In this document: one piece after another, positions 44,180 to 52,407 of the stretch
How positions within the stretch are numbered: the stretch's first letter is position 1
How the letters are laid out: every line of letters starts with the position of its first letter
Assembly (NCBI RefSeq): GCF_036038375.1
Contig: NZ_CP107935.1
Coordinates: forward strand, 992,001 to 1,056,000
Length of the DNA: 64,000 nt
Origin: Streptomyces sp. NBC_00414
Lineage (GTDB): Bacteria > Actinomycetota > Actinomycetes > Streptomycetales > Streptomycetaceae
Reading direction: 5' to 3'
The notes under the pieces: generated by a model
Told to the model about the DNA's origin: nothing
The model's database searches: none
The model's input: only the letters and a program-made list of their open reading frames with translations
Made by a program: the position numbers and the translations under genes

Positions 44180-45175
44180 ATGGACGTGGTCAGCACCGCG
44201 GAAGTCCCGCAGGAGGAGAGGTTCGGCTTCTGGCGCGAGGTGAGCTCGAAGCTCTGGGTGCCCTACGACACGCGTTGCGAACGGCAGGTGGAGAACACGT
44301 TCCGCGCCGAGGTCAGCATCAGTCAACTCGGCCCTGTGCAGGCGACGTTGATGACGACGATGCCGCACTCGGTCCACCGTACGCCCAAGCTCATCCGGCA
44401 GACGGATCCCGAGGTGTTCAAGCTGGGCTGCATCTTGCGCGGCTGCGGCAGGATCACGCAGGACGGCCGGTGCACGGATTTCGGAGTCGGGGACCTGATC
44501 CTGTTCGACACCTCCCGTCCCTACCTCTCCGGGTTCGCACCGGGTGTGCCGGGAAACCAGCAACTGCTGCTCCTGCGCTTCCCCCGCTCGTTGCTGCCGT
44601 TGCCTCCCCGGGACCTGCGGCGCCTGAGCGCGGTTCGCATCCCGGGCGCGCAGGGTGTGGGTGCGCTGTCCTCGCACTTCCTGATGCAGCTCGGCCGGCG
44701 CATGGAGGAACTCAGCCCCTCCGACACCGCCCGGTTGTCCACGCTCACCCTCGACGTGCTGACGGCGGCGCTGGCCACCGCGCTGGACGCCCAGAGCCTG
44801 GTGCCGCCCCACACCAGGCGGCGAGCGCTCATGGCCCGGATCCACGCCTTCATCCGGGACAACCTGGGCGACCCGAACCTGACCCCGGACACGATCGCGG
44901 CGGCCCACCACATCTCCCTGCGCTATCTGCACAAGCTGTTCCGCGAGGAGGGACACACCGTCGGCGGCTGGGTCCGTGAGCGCCGGCTTGAACAGTGCCG
45001 TCGCGACCTCGCCGACGCCCGGCTCACCGCCCGGCCGATCGGCGCGATCGCCGCCAGGTGGGGATTCGCCAGCCCCGCGCACTTCAGTCAGGTGTTCCGC
45101 GGCTCGTACGGGCTCTCCCCGCGCGAGTTCCGCAGACAGTGCACGCAGACCACAGACCTGTGCACGTACGCGTAA
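44180..45175 (+). CDS. AraC family transcriptional regulator
   Basis: 331 residues, ATG 44180 after GGGGGTGAG. The N-terminal part is the AraC_binding_2 type sensor (RFGFWREVSSKLWVPYDTRC, GRITQDGRCTDFGVGDLILFDTSRPY). Its two C-terminal helix-turn-helix units (about 225-320) are DTIAAAHHISLRYLHKLFREEGHTVGGWVRERRLEQCRRDL and IAARWGFASPAHFSQVFRGSYGLSPREFRRQ. It resembles the family of regulators of aromatic or amine catabolism, but no such gene is adjacent. Two small secreted protein genes follow on the same strand. Confidence 0.93.
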   Translation: MDVVSTAEVPQEERFGFWREVSSKLWVPYDTRCERQVENTFRAEVSISQLGPVQATLMTTMPHSVHRTPKLIRQTDPEVFKLGCILRGCGRITQDGRCTDFGVGDLILFDTSRPYLSGFAPGVPGNQQLLLLRFPRSLLPLPPRDLRRLSAVRIPGAQGVGALSSHFLMQLGRRMEELSPSDTARLSTLTLDVLTAALATALDAQSLVPPHTRRRALMARIHAFIRDNLGDPNLTPDTIAAAHHISLRYLHKLFREEGHTVGGWVRERRLEQCRRDLADARLTARPIGAIAARWGFASPAHFSQVFRGSYGLSPREFRRQCTQTTDLCTYA

Positions 45176-45231
45176 GGACAGGCCCGGTCGTTGCCCGCAC
45201 CCTTTTCTGAGGGTCACGACTGGAGGTAGAC

Positions 45232-45498
45232 ATGCTCAGGAAATTCATTGCCACGGCTGCCGTGGTCACCGGAATCAGCCTCGCGGGGGCGGGCATCGCC
45301 ACCGCGGTACCGTCCGGGGCCGCCGAGCGGATCACGCCGGCCGGCGGGGTATCGGCCGCCGCCGAATGGCACACGGTCGGCTCCTTCGAGAGGCTGTCGG
45401 AATGCCAGGCCGTGGGCAGGGCGTACGTCGCTCTGGGCCTTGCCAAGGCCTGGGCCTGCGACGACGTCGGCTACTGGCGTCTGCGCGTCCTGGACTGA
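45232..45498 (+). CDS. small secreted protein
   Basis: 88 residues, ATG 45232 with GGAGG 5 bp upstream. Signal peptide MLRKFIATAAVVTGISLAGAGIATAVP (cleavage near 26). The mature part of about 60 residues contains two cysteines that could form a disulfide (LSECQAVGRA, AWACDDVGYW) and ends in aromatic residues. Similar short secreted proteins are common in Streptomyces and have no known function. Confidence 0.8.
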   Translation: MLRKFIATAAVVTGISLAGAGIATAVPSGAAERITPAGGVSAAAEWHTVGSFERLSECQAVGRAYVALGLAKAWACDDVGYWRLRVLD

Positions 45499-45710
45499 TC
45501 GCGTGGCCGGCCCGGCAGCCGACACGGCGGGCGGTTCCGATGGGTGCCGCACGCCGCTGGTCTCCGGAATCGGGGGTGCCGGGCCGGTCGCCACGAACAA
45601 GCCACCGGCTGCACGTATTTCGCGGATCGCCGCGCCAACTGCCCTTGCCTGCCTCTATGTTCACTGCGGCACGTCGCCGCGACAGTCACCCGAACCTGGA
45701 GGCCCCGCCC

Positions 45711-46145
45711 ATGCGTACCTCGCTCCGCACCACGGTGGTCGGCGCGGTCGCCGCCGTCACCGTCCTGGCCGGGGGAACCGCCCACGCGACCCCGCCCGGC
45801 CCCGGAGTCACCGGCACACTGATCACGCAGAAGACCGTCGGCGGCACCGACTACGTCGTCCGGGAGATCACCGTGCCGCCCGGCCAGGCCACGGGCTGGC
45901 ACTACCACGACGGCCCGCTCTACGCGTACGTGAAGCAGGGCACGCTCAGCCACTTCGACTCCACGTGCGCCTCGGACGGCGTGTACCCGAAGGGCAGCAC
46001 AGTCCAGGAGCCGGCCGGGTCCGGCAACGTGCACATAGGCCGCAATCTGGGGGACACGCCGGTCGTGCTCACCGTGCTGTACGTACTGCCGCACGGCGCG
46101 CCCTTCTCCGAGGACGCCCCGAACCCGGGGTGCGCGTTCGAGTAG
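45711..46145 (+). CDS. secreted cupin-domain protein
   Basis: 144 residues, ATG 45711, GGAGG upstream. Signal peptide MRTSLRTTVVGAVAAVTVLAGGTAHA. The cupin barrel shows motif 1 in GQATGWHYHDGPLYAYVKQGTL (two His, a Tyr and an apolar face) and motif 2 around NVHIGRNLGDTPVVLTVLYVLP. The metal-binding pattern is partly kept (WHYHDGP). Exported single-cupin proteins of this kind are frequent in actinobacteria; the ligand is unknown. It is about 210 bp after the preceding small secreted protein gene, with nothing identifiable in the gap. Confidence 0.85.
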   Translation: MRTSLRTTVVGAVAAVTVLAGGTAHATPPGPGVTGTLITQKTVGGTDYVVREITVPPGQATGWHYHDGPLYAYVKQGTLSHFDSTCASDGVYPKGSTVQEPAGSGNVHIGRNLGDTPVVLTVLYVLPHGAPFSEDAPNPGCAFE

Positions 46146-46159
46146 CGGCGGTATCCGGC

Positions 46160-46618
46160 TCAGGCCGTGGTGGCTCGGTCGCGATCCCGGTCCCGGCTCC
46201 GGTTCCGGTCCCGGTCCCGGTCGTGGTCCCGGTTCAGGCGCTTGCGGAGCGTCTGGGCGAACTCCTCCGCCTCCGCCAGCTGCCCGCGGAGCTTCTCCAC
46301 CTGCCAGACGGCATGCTGCTCGTACTCGCGGACGCGCCTCAGCAGGGACTGCCGCTCGTACGCCGACAGGTCCTCGTCGGAGTCGAGGCGGTCGGTGACC
46401 GCGAGCAGGTCGCGCATCTGTTCCAGGGAGAAGTCGAGCGGCTGCATGCGGCGGATCGCCTTGAGCCGGGCGACGTCCTCCCTGGTGTAGAGGCGGAAGC
46501 CGCCCTGGGAGCAGGCGGAGGGGGCGACCAGGCCGGTCGCCTCGTAGTGCCGGATCGTGCGCAGTGCCAGCTCCGTGCGCGCGCCGACCTCGCCGATCTG
46601 CATGTGCTCACTGCTCAT
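46160..46618 (-). CDS. MerR family transcriptional regulator with repeat-encoded Arg-Asp tail
   Basis: 152 residues from ATG 46618 (46603 is an alternative ATG). N-terminal winged helix: MQIGEVGARTELALRTIRHYEATGLVAPSACSQGGFRLYTREDVARLKAIRRMQPLDFSLEQMRDLL. A coiled-coil dimerisation helix follows (about 95-130). The last about 20 residues are alternating Arg-Asp (RDHDRDRDRNRSRDRDRDR), encoded by a degenerate hexanucleotide array, and look like an added low-complexity tail. No cysteine cluster for metals is present, so the effector is probably organic. It is convergent with the cupin gene. Confidence 0.9.
   Translation of the reverse strand: MSSEHMQIGEVGARTELALRTIRHYEATGLVAPSACSQGGFRLYTREDVARLKAIRRMQPLDFSLEQMRDLLAVTDRLDSDEDLSAYERQSLLRRVREYEQHAVWQVEKLRGQLAEAEEFAQTLRKRLNRDHDRDRDRNRSRDRDRDRATTA
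46172..46237. repeat. hexanucleotide array inside the MerR gene 3' end
   Basis: Eleven or so CGGTCC/CGGTCG/CGGCTC-type units in frame, encoding the Arg-Asp tail of the MerR regulator. Confidence 0.75.
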
Positions 46619-46759
46619 TCGGGCGCCCTACCTCGTCTGTCTCGTCTGGGTCCGCCGCCCGGGCCATGGGGCGGCCGACGTCGATCGCTACGGTGACGTC
46701 GAGGTGAAGTATGTGATCATCAGGCCGGTTCCTTGTCGTTCCCACTCCGTGGGACGGAG

Positions 46760-46787
46760 AAAAAGTTCCCGTGGTGCGGAAAACGGG
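46760..46787 (-). terminator. candidate terminator of the sugar transporter operon
   Basis: Read on the minus strand, CCCGT and ACGGG form a short stem followed by AAC and TTTTT, about 45 bp after the permease stop. An 11-bp direct repeat GTTCCCGTGGT (plus strand) overlaps it. Confidence 0.4.
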
Positions 46788-46832
46788 TTCCCGTGGTCCC
46801 GACCGGCTCGGCGCGGCGCCCGGCGGCGTTCC

Positions 46833-47669
46833 TCAGCCCTTCACCGCCCCCGCCGTGAGGCCCTGGACGATGTGCCGGCTGGCGAAGGCGAACAGCACCA
46901 TCGTGGGCAGGATGGTGAGGACCGCCGCCGCGGACATCGAGCCCCAGTCGATGTTGAAGCTGGAGATGAACCCGTTCAGCGCCGTGGGGACGGTCTTGTT
47001 GCTGTCGCTGTTCATCAGCGTCACGGACAGGAACAGCTCGTTCCAGCAGTTGACGAAGTTGAAGATGAACGCCGCGATGATCCCGGGCCGCATCACCGGC
47101 AGCAGCACCCGGAACAGCGCCCCGAACCGGGACAGGCCGTCGATCATCGCGGCCTCCTCCAGCGCGTCCGGGATGTTCTCGAAGAAGCCCCGGAGCATCA
47201 CCGTGCAGAACGGGATGCAGACCGCGATGTAGACGAGGATGAGCCCGAGCCGGTTGTCGACCATCTTGAGGTCGGTCATCAGCAGGTACAGCGGCCCCAG
47301 CGCGATGAACGTCGGGATCATCTGGGTGACCAGGGCGGCCATCAGCAGCGCCGACTTCGTACGGAACTCGAAGCGGGCCAGTACGTACGCCGACAGCATC
47401 GAGATGACGGTGGCGATCGCGGCGGCGACGGTGGCCACGATGAGGCTGTTGGTGAGGTAGACGCCGAAGTCGGCCTTGCCGAACAGTCCGCTGTAGTTCT
47501 CCAGCGAGAAGTGCTCGGGCCAGTAGGCGATCGGGAAGGCGAAGATGTCGCCGGGCGCCTTGAGGGACGTGATGGTGATCCAGTAGAGGGGGAAGACGGT
47601 GAAGACCAGCCACAGCCCCAGGAAGGTGAACTTGGTGGCCCGGCCCGCCGTGGACTCCTTGCCGATCAC
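46833..47669 (-). CDS. carbohydrate ABC transporter permease (MalG-type)
   Basis: 278 residues from GTG 47669. The first codon overlaps the stop of the upstream permease (GTGA), with AGAGGTG as ribosome site. Six membrane helices begin with FTFLGLWLVFTVFPLYWITITSLK. The binding-protein-dependent permease EAA loop is EEAAMIDGLSRFGALFRVLLPVMRPGI (about 185-212), which docks the ATPase. It belongs to the CUT1 class. No ATPase is encoded here; in Streptomyces CUT1 systems share the MsiK ATPase. Last gene of the operon. Confidence 0.95.
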   Translation of the reverse strand: MIGKESTAGRATKFTFLGLWLVFTVFPLYWITITSLKAPGDIFAFPIAYWPEHFSLENYSGLFGKADFGVYLTNSLIVATVAAAIATVISMLSAYVLARFEFRTKSALLMAALVTQMIPTFIALGPLYLLMTDLKMVDNRLGLILVYIAVCIPFCTVMLRGFFENIPDALEEAAMIDGLSRFGALFRVLLPVMRPGIIAAFIFNFVNCWNELFLSVTLMNSDSNKTVPTALNGFISSFNIDWGSMSAAAVLTILPTMVLFAFASRHIVQGLTAGAVKG

Positions 47670-48670
47670 GGCTTCACCTCTCGCTTCTCGCGCGTGGCCA
47701 GGAGGAAGAAGACCGCGAACACCAGCAGGGTGGCGACGACGATGAGGCCGAGCGCGGAGGCTCTGCCGTAGTCGCCCTGCTGAGTGATCTTGATCATCCA
47801 GGTGGTCACGATGTGCGTCTCGTTGTTCGGCCCGCCGCCGGTCATCCCGAAGATCAGGTCGGGGAAGTTGAAGATCCAGATGATGCGCAGCAGCACGGTC
47901 AGCGCGAGCGTGACCCTGATGTACGGAATGGTGATCTGGAAGAGCGTGCGCACCTTGCCGGCGCCGTCCAGCGCCGAGGCCTCGTACAGCTCCTCGGGGA
48001 TGGACTGCAGCGCGGCCAGGATCATGATCGTGAAGAAGGTGACCCCGTACCAGATGTTGGCGACCACGACGGCGAACATCGCCGTCTTCGGGTCGGCCAG
48101 CCAGGCGACCGGCTCGTCGATCAGGCCGACCTTCTGGAGCAGGTCGTTGACGACGCCGAACTCGCTGTTGAACATCCAGCGGAACAGGATGCCGATGAGG
48201 AATCCGGAGATCGCCCACGGGAAGAAGATGAGCGCCTGGTAGAGCCCGCGGAAGCGGAATCTGCGGCGCAGCCACAGGGCGAGGGCGAAGCCGATGACCA
48301 GCTGGGGCACGATCGAGCCGAACACCCAGATCGCGGTGTTGCTCAGCACGGTGCCCCAGGCGGGGTCGGCGAAGACGTCGCGGAAGTTCTGCAGGCCCAC
48401 CCAGGAGGTGTCGGTCAGGTCCGTCAGGTTCCAGTGCCGGAAGGCCATCTGGCTGCCGGCGATCATCGGGTAGTACGTGAAGACCGCCACGAAGATCGCG
48501 GCCGGGGTCATGAAGAGGGTGATGAGGAAACCGCGCCGAGCGGTGAACTCCGGTTTACGGCGGCCTGGTTGCACCTTGCGGACGGGCCGGGCGCCCCCGT
48601 TGCCGGAGGCCCCCGCCGAAGCCGTCTTGGCCGTCTGCGTCGTTGACGTCGTTTCGGACGCGGTGGGCAT
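47666..48670 (-). CDS. carbohydrate ABC transporter permease (MalF-type)
   Basis: 334 residues, ATG 48670, only 2 bp after the binding protein stop, with GGAG upstream. The long polar N-terminus (about 45 residues rich in Ser, Thr and Ala) is cytoplasmic. Six helices follow, starting at GFLITLFMTPAAIFVAVFTYYPMI. The EAA loop is EELYEASALDGAGKVRTLFQITIPYIRVTL. With the MalG-type partner it forms the CUT1 channel heterodimer. Confidence 0.95.
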   Translation of the reverse strand: MPTASETTSTTQTAKTASAGASGNGGARPVRKVQPGRRKPEFTARRGFLITLFMTPAAIFVAVFTYYPMIAGSQMAFRHWNLTDLTDTSWVGLQNFRDVFADPAWGTVLSNTAIWVFGSIVPQLVIGFALALWLRRRFRFRGLYQALIFFPWAISGFLIGILFRWMFNSEFGVVNDLLQKVGLIDEPVAWLADPKTAMFAVVVANIWYGVTFFTIMILAALQSIPEELYEASALDGAGKVRTLFQITIPYIRVTLALTVLLRIIWIFNFPDLIFGMTGGGPNNETHIVTTWMIKITQQGDYGRASALGLIVVATLLVFAVFFLLATREKREVKP

Positions 48671-48672
48671 GG

Positions 48673-49977
48673 CTAGTTCTCCTGCTGCCGCTTCTCGGTC
48701 CAGTACGTGTCCCAGCCGGCCAGCAGTTCCTTGGGCGTCGTCTTGCCGAGGACCATCTTCTGGATGTCGGCGTCGGCCTTCTGCTGCCACTCGGCCCACC
48801 AGGCGACACCGCGCGGCTGGCTGACGTTGAGGTAGGTGTCCGGGTTCTCCGTCATGGTGACGTAGCTGGACCAGGGGCCGGTCTTGTAGAACGGGTCCTC
48901 GGCGGCCGACTTGAGGATCGGCACCAGGCTGTTCTTCTTGGTGAAGCTCGTCGACGCCTTGCCCTCGGAGAGGAACTCGACCAGCTTGACCGCTTCCTTC
49001 TTGTGCTTGCTGCCCTTCGCGACGCCCCATCCGGCGGTGGCGAGCGGCTGTACGGTCTTGCCGCTGGGGCCTGCCACCAGCGGGGCGGTGCTCCACTGGT
49101 CCTTCTTGATGGACTTGGACTCCGAGACGGTGGCGATCACCTCGGGGTCCTGCAGCAGGAAGGCCGTGGAGCCGTTGGAGAAGCCCTCGACCATCTCCGG
49201 GTAGCCCCAGGAGACGGACGACTTCGGGGACGCCTCCTTGAAGAGCTTGAGGTAGGTCTGCATGGCGTCGAGCGCCTCGGGCGCGGAGAAGATCGTCTTG
49301 CCGTCCTTCAGCTTGAAGCCGTCGGCGGGGTCGATCTCGTCGGCGACGTACGCCTCGATGATGGCGGTCGCGTTGCCCTGTGCGTTGGCTCCGCCGCGGA
49401 AGGCGTACCCGTACTTGCGCTTGCCCGGGTCATGGATGGCCGAGGCCTGTTCAAGGAGTTCGTCCCAGCTGGCCGGCGGCTTGCTGAAGCCGGCCTCCTT
49501 GATCAGGTCGGTGCGGTAGAAGACGCTCAGGCCGTAGAAGCCGTAAGGGACGAAGTACGTCTTGCCCTTGGCGTCCTGGGATGCCTTGACGGCGTTCTCC
49601 GTCATCGCCTCCCAGCCCTTCCAGCCGGTGAGGTCCTTCTTCATGTCGTAGATCCAGCCGTTGTTCGACCAGGGTCCGACGGTGGTGTCCCGCACTTCGA
49701 GGGTGTCGACCCCGCTGCCGGACTGGAGCATCTGCTGGATCTTCTGGTCGGCCTGCTCGGTGGGCGGCGAGATCAGGTTGACCTTGATCTTGGGGTTCTG
49801 CTGCTGGAAGTCCGCTATGAGGCCCTTGATCAGGTCCGTGCGAGCGGGGTTGGTCAGGCTCTCCACCATGTTGAGGGTGACCGTGCCGTCGGCCTGCGAG
49901 CCGCTCATGCTGCTACAGCCGGTCAGGACCATCGTGGCGGCGGTGCCGAGGGCGAGAACTGCCGTCCTTCTTCTCAT
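48673..49977 (-). CDS. sugar ABC transporter substrate-binding lipoprotein
   Basis: 434 residues, ATG 49977 after AGAGG. Lipoprotein signal with lipobox LTGC (Cys about 21: MRRRTAVLALGTAATMVLTGCSS). Family 1 extracellular binding protein: TLNMVESLTNPARTDLIKGLIADFQQQNPKIKVNL at the start, AFLLQDPEVIATVSE and KHKKEAVKLVEFLSEGKAS later. It captures a sugar outside the membrane for the two permeases downstream. The ligand is unknown; the PLP enzyme encoded upstream in the operon hints at an amino-containing compound (inference). Confidence 0.95.
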   Translation of the reverse strand: MRRRTAVLALGTAATMVLTGCSSMSGSQADGTVTLNMVESLTNPARTDLIKGLIADFQQQNPKIKVNLISPPTEQADQKIQQMLQSGSGVDTLEVRDTTVGPWSNNGWIYDMKKDLTGWKGWEAMTENAVKASQDAKGKTYFVPYGFYGLSVFYRTDLIKEAGFSKPPASWDELLEQASAIHDPGKRKYGYAFRGGANAQGNATAIIEAYVADEIDPADGFKLKDGKTIFSAPEALDAMQTYLKLFKEASPKSSVSWGYPEMVEGFSNGSTAFLLQDPEVIATVSESKSIKKDQWSTAPLVAGPSGKTVQPLATAGWGVAKGSKHKKEAVKLVEFLSEGKASTSFTKKNSLVPILKSAAEDPFYKTGPWSSYVTMTENPDTYLNVSQPRGVAWWAEWQQKADADIQKMVLGKTTPKELLAGWDTYWTEKRQQEN

Positions 49978-50061
49978 CGTGCCGACCTCTTTCTGTGCTG
50001 CTGTGCTGGGGACGGGGCGTTACGGAGAGCGCGGGGGCATGGTGCGGGTGCCGGGCCGCGC

Positions 50062-51303
50062 CTACGACACGCCGGGTTGTTCGCGGGCCGCGCGGGCCCA
50101 TCGGCCGAGGAGGGGAACGCAGTCCTCGGCGAAGTACTCGTAGTCGGCCGCGGTGTTGTAGACGTGTGCGGACAGCCGCATGTAGCCGATGCCGTCGAAG
50201 CTGGTGAAGGCCGCCTCCACGCCGAGTTCGCGGGCGGCCCGGTCGCGCAGCGCGTCGGCCTCGACTCGGCTGCCCGCCAGGCCGTCCGGCAGCCGTACCA
50301 GCCGCATGCCCGGGACCGGCATGCCCACGTCGACGGTGCCGGTGACGCCGCTCAGTTCGGCGAAGGCGGCGCCGATGACGCGCTCGCCGTAGCCGGCCAG
50401 CTCGTCCATGTACCGGCGGGCGGTGTCCCAGCCCCAGGTGCCCTCGACGAAGTCCAGGGCCGTCGGTGCCGCGAGATAGCCGGTGGCGTCGATCGTGCCC
50501 TGCTGGTCGAAGCGGTCGGGATACGGGTCGGCGGCGCCCCACGAGTCGATCAGAGGGTAGAGCTCCTCGCGCAGCTCGCCTCGGGCGACCAGCGTGGCGG
50601 TGCCGCGTGGCGTGCAGCCCCACTTGTGCAGGTTGCCGACCCAGAAGTCGCAGGCCAGGCCCTCCAGCGGGGCCTCGATCAGACCGGGGGCGTGCGCGCC
50701 GTCCACCAGCAGGGGGATTCCGCGCCGCCTGGCCTCGGCGCCGATCAGCTCCACCGGGAGCCTGCGCGCGGTCGCGGAGGTGATCTGGTCGATGACGATC
50801 AGGTCCGTGTCCTCGTCGAGGGCGGCGACCACGGCCTCGTACGCCTGCTCCTCGCTCGCGTCCAGCGGTATGCGGGCCGTGCGCACCTCGCCGCCCCAGC
50901 GCCGGGCGAGGCGTTCGGCGCCCATGGTCACGGCGCCGTAGCCGTGATCGGTGACGACGATCCCGCCACCGCGGCGGCGCTGGAGGGAGGCGTACACGAC
51001 GCTGATGCCGGCGCTCGCGTTCGGCACCAGGGCCACGTCGTCGGGGGCGACCCGCAGGAAGGCCGCGAGGTCGACCCTGGTGGCGGCGATCCGCTGCGGA
51101 AGGGCCGGAAACCACACCACCGGCGAGCTGTCCATCTCGGCGCGGAACTCGTTCTGCCGCTCCTGGGCCACCAGGGGGACCGCCCCGAACGAGCCGTGGT
51201 TCAGGTGCTTCATGACGGGGTCCAGCGACCACGCCCGGGCAGCGGGCCGACCGTCTGCCAGCAGCAACGGGCGCGGGGCTGTGGTGACCTCGGTCTCGCT
51301 CAC
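50062..51303 (-). CDS. PLP-dependent aminotransferase class V protein (isopenicillin N epimerase-like)
   Basis: 413 residues from GTG 51303 with GGAG 4 bp upstream. Fold type I class V enzyme: HLNHGSFGAVP near the N-terminus, NASAGISVVYASL (cofactor phosphate region), LVDGAHAPGLIEAPLEGLACDFWVGNLHKWGCTPRGTATL with the Schiff-base lysine in NLHKW, and a C-terminal MRLSAHVYNTAADYEYF. Closest in style to CefD-like epimerases and cysteine desulfurase-like lyases; many such proteins in sugar or amino acid loci are uncharacterised. First gene of the minus-strand operon with the ABC transporter, divergent from a FadR/GntR regulator. Confidence 0.9.
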   Translation of the reverse strand: MSETEVTTAPRPLLLADGRPAARAWSLDPVMKHLNHGSFGAVPLVAQERQNEFRAEMDSSPVVWFPALPQRIAATRVDLAAFLRVAPDDVALVPNASAGISVVYASLQRRRGGGIVVTDHGYGAVTMGAERLARRWGGEVRTARIPLDASEEQAYEAVVAALDEDTDLIVIDQITSATARRLPVELIGAEARRRGIPLLVDGAHAPGLIEAPLEGLACDFWVGNLHKWGCTPRGTATLVARGELREELYPLIDSWGAADPYPDRFDQQGTIDATGYLAAPTALDFVEGTWGWDTARRYMDELAGYGERVIGAAFAELSGVTGTVDVGMPVPGMRLVRLPDGLAGSRVEADALRDRAARELGVEAAFTSFDGIGYMRLSAHVYNTAADYEYFAEDCVPLLGRWARAAREQPGVS

Positions 51304-51349
51304 ATCACTCCACTTCTACCGAACCCGATGTCCGCCCGCATCAGACCGT

Positions 51350-51477
51350 AGACATCTGACGCTGGGCGGGACACGTATGATGACTCGGCATCCTGCACGG
51401 CATTTTTGCGCCACGCAAGGGGTCTGCAGCGATAGTCATCAGATGACTTTCGGTCGATACATCGGAGACATCTGACG
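51350..51477. promoter_or_regulatory. operator cluster between the PLP/ABC operon and the FadR-type regulator
   Basis: AGACATCTGACG occurs identically at 51350-51361 and 51466-51477. A perfect palindrome AGTCATC-A-GATGACT lies at 51434-51448. All share a CAGATG(A/T)C half-site on one strand. Such repeats are typical binding sites of FadR/GntR dimers. Confidence 0.65.
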
Positions 51478-51542
51478 ACTTCGAGTCGCTAGAGTGCCCG
51501 GGGGCTACGGTGCCGCCACCGGCCCGCCACGGGAGGAAACGG

Positions 51543-52268
51543 ATGTCCGCAGTCGACAGGGCGTTCCACGGCCTGCGTCACATGATCGCGACGGGGCGGC
51601 TCGGGCCGGGAGAACGCATTCCGCCCGAGGCCGAGCTCGGCGAGGAGCTCGGTGTCTCGCGGGGCCCGCTGCGGGAGGCCGTCCGGATGCTCTCGGCCCT
51701 GGGTGTGGTCGAGCCACGGCACGGCTCGGGGACCTACGTGTCCCAGCTCAGGCCGGAGGACATCATCGGCAGCCTCTCGCTGACCCTCGAACTCCTGCCG
51801 CTGGCGGGCCTGTTGGAGGTGTACGAGATCCGGCGGGTGCTGGAGGCGCATGTCGCGGCCAAGGCCGCCGCCCGGCGGACCCCGGAGACGGTGAAGTCGC
51901 TCTTCTCGCTCATCGAGGCCATGGAGGCCACCGAGGACCCCAGCGAGGCCTCGGACCTCGACCACCGCTTCCACGCCGAGATCGCTCGGGCCGCCGAGAA
52001 TCCCACGCTGGCCTCGCTGCTCGCGGTCTTCCGGGCCCGGTCCCGCAAGTACCAGATCTTCACGCTGCCCGAGGGGCCTGAGCTGCGGCGCAAGAGCGAC
52101 GCGGACCACCGGGTGCTGGCGACCGCGATCGCCGACCGCGACCCGGGCGCCGCGGCCGGGGCGGCCGAGGCGCATGTCGCGCAGACCGAGCGGTGGTTGC
52201 GGGCGTTCACTCCGCCCGTGGAGGAACGGGATGACGACGGGGTCGATGCCGGGGCCCTGCCGGGCTGA
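51543..52268 (+). CDS. FadR/GntR family transcriptional regulator (FCD domain)
   Basis: 241 residues from ATG 51543 with GGGAGG 6 bp upstream. N-terminal winged helix: GLRHMIATGRLGPGERIPPEAELGEELGVSRGPLREAVRMLSALGVVEPRHGSGTYVS. The all-helical FCD effector domain (about 85-225) has the metal/ligand His positions in DHRFHAEIARAAENPTL and DHRVLATAI...AEAHVAQTERWL. It senses organic acids or sugar acids in most relatives. Divergent from the PLP/ABC operon, with shared half-sites between them, so it probably represses that operon and itself. Confidence 0.93.
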   Translation: MSAVDRAFHGLRHMIATGRLGPGERIPPEAELGEELGVSRGPLREAVRMLSALGVVEPRHGSGTYVSQLRPEDIIGSLSLTLELLPLAGLLEVYEIRRVLEAHVAAKAAARRTPETVKSLFSLIEAMEATEDPSEASDLDHRFHAEIARAAENPTLASLLAVFRARSRKYQIFTLPEGPELRRKSDADHRVLATAIADRDPGAAAGAAEAHVAQTERWLRAFTPPVEERDDDGVDAGALPG

Positions 52269-52335
52269 GGGCTGCAGGGCGGGTGCGCTGCCGGGGGGCT
52301 TGGGGCCCGGGGGGCCGCGGGTGCGTCGCGGTTGC

Positions 52336-52388
52336 TCGTGCCGTTCCCCGCGCCCCTGACGGGGCTGCCGCCCCGCAGGGGGCGCCCG
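52336..52388. repeat. Streptomyces-type extragenic palindrome
   Basis: GCGCCCCTGACGGGGC followed by TGCCGCCCCGCAGGGGGCGC forms a strong hairpin after a CGTTCCCC leader, the form of a widespread intergenic repeat in Streptomyces genomes. It sits between the convergent FadR and LysR genes and may act as a terminator. Confidence 0.6.
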
Positions 52389-52407
52389 CTCCGGGGTCGG
52401 GGCGGGA

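Noticed and set aside
47670..48275. N-terminal extension of the MalG-type permease
   Set aside because: It is the antiparallel-frame shadow inside the MalF-type gene; the GTG overlapping the MalF stop is the natural coupled start.
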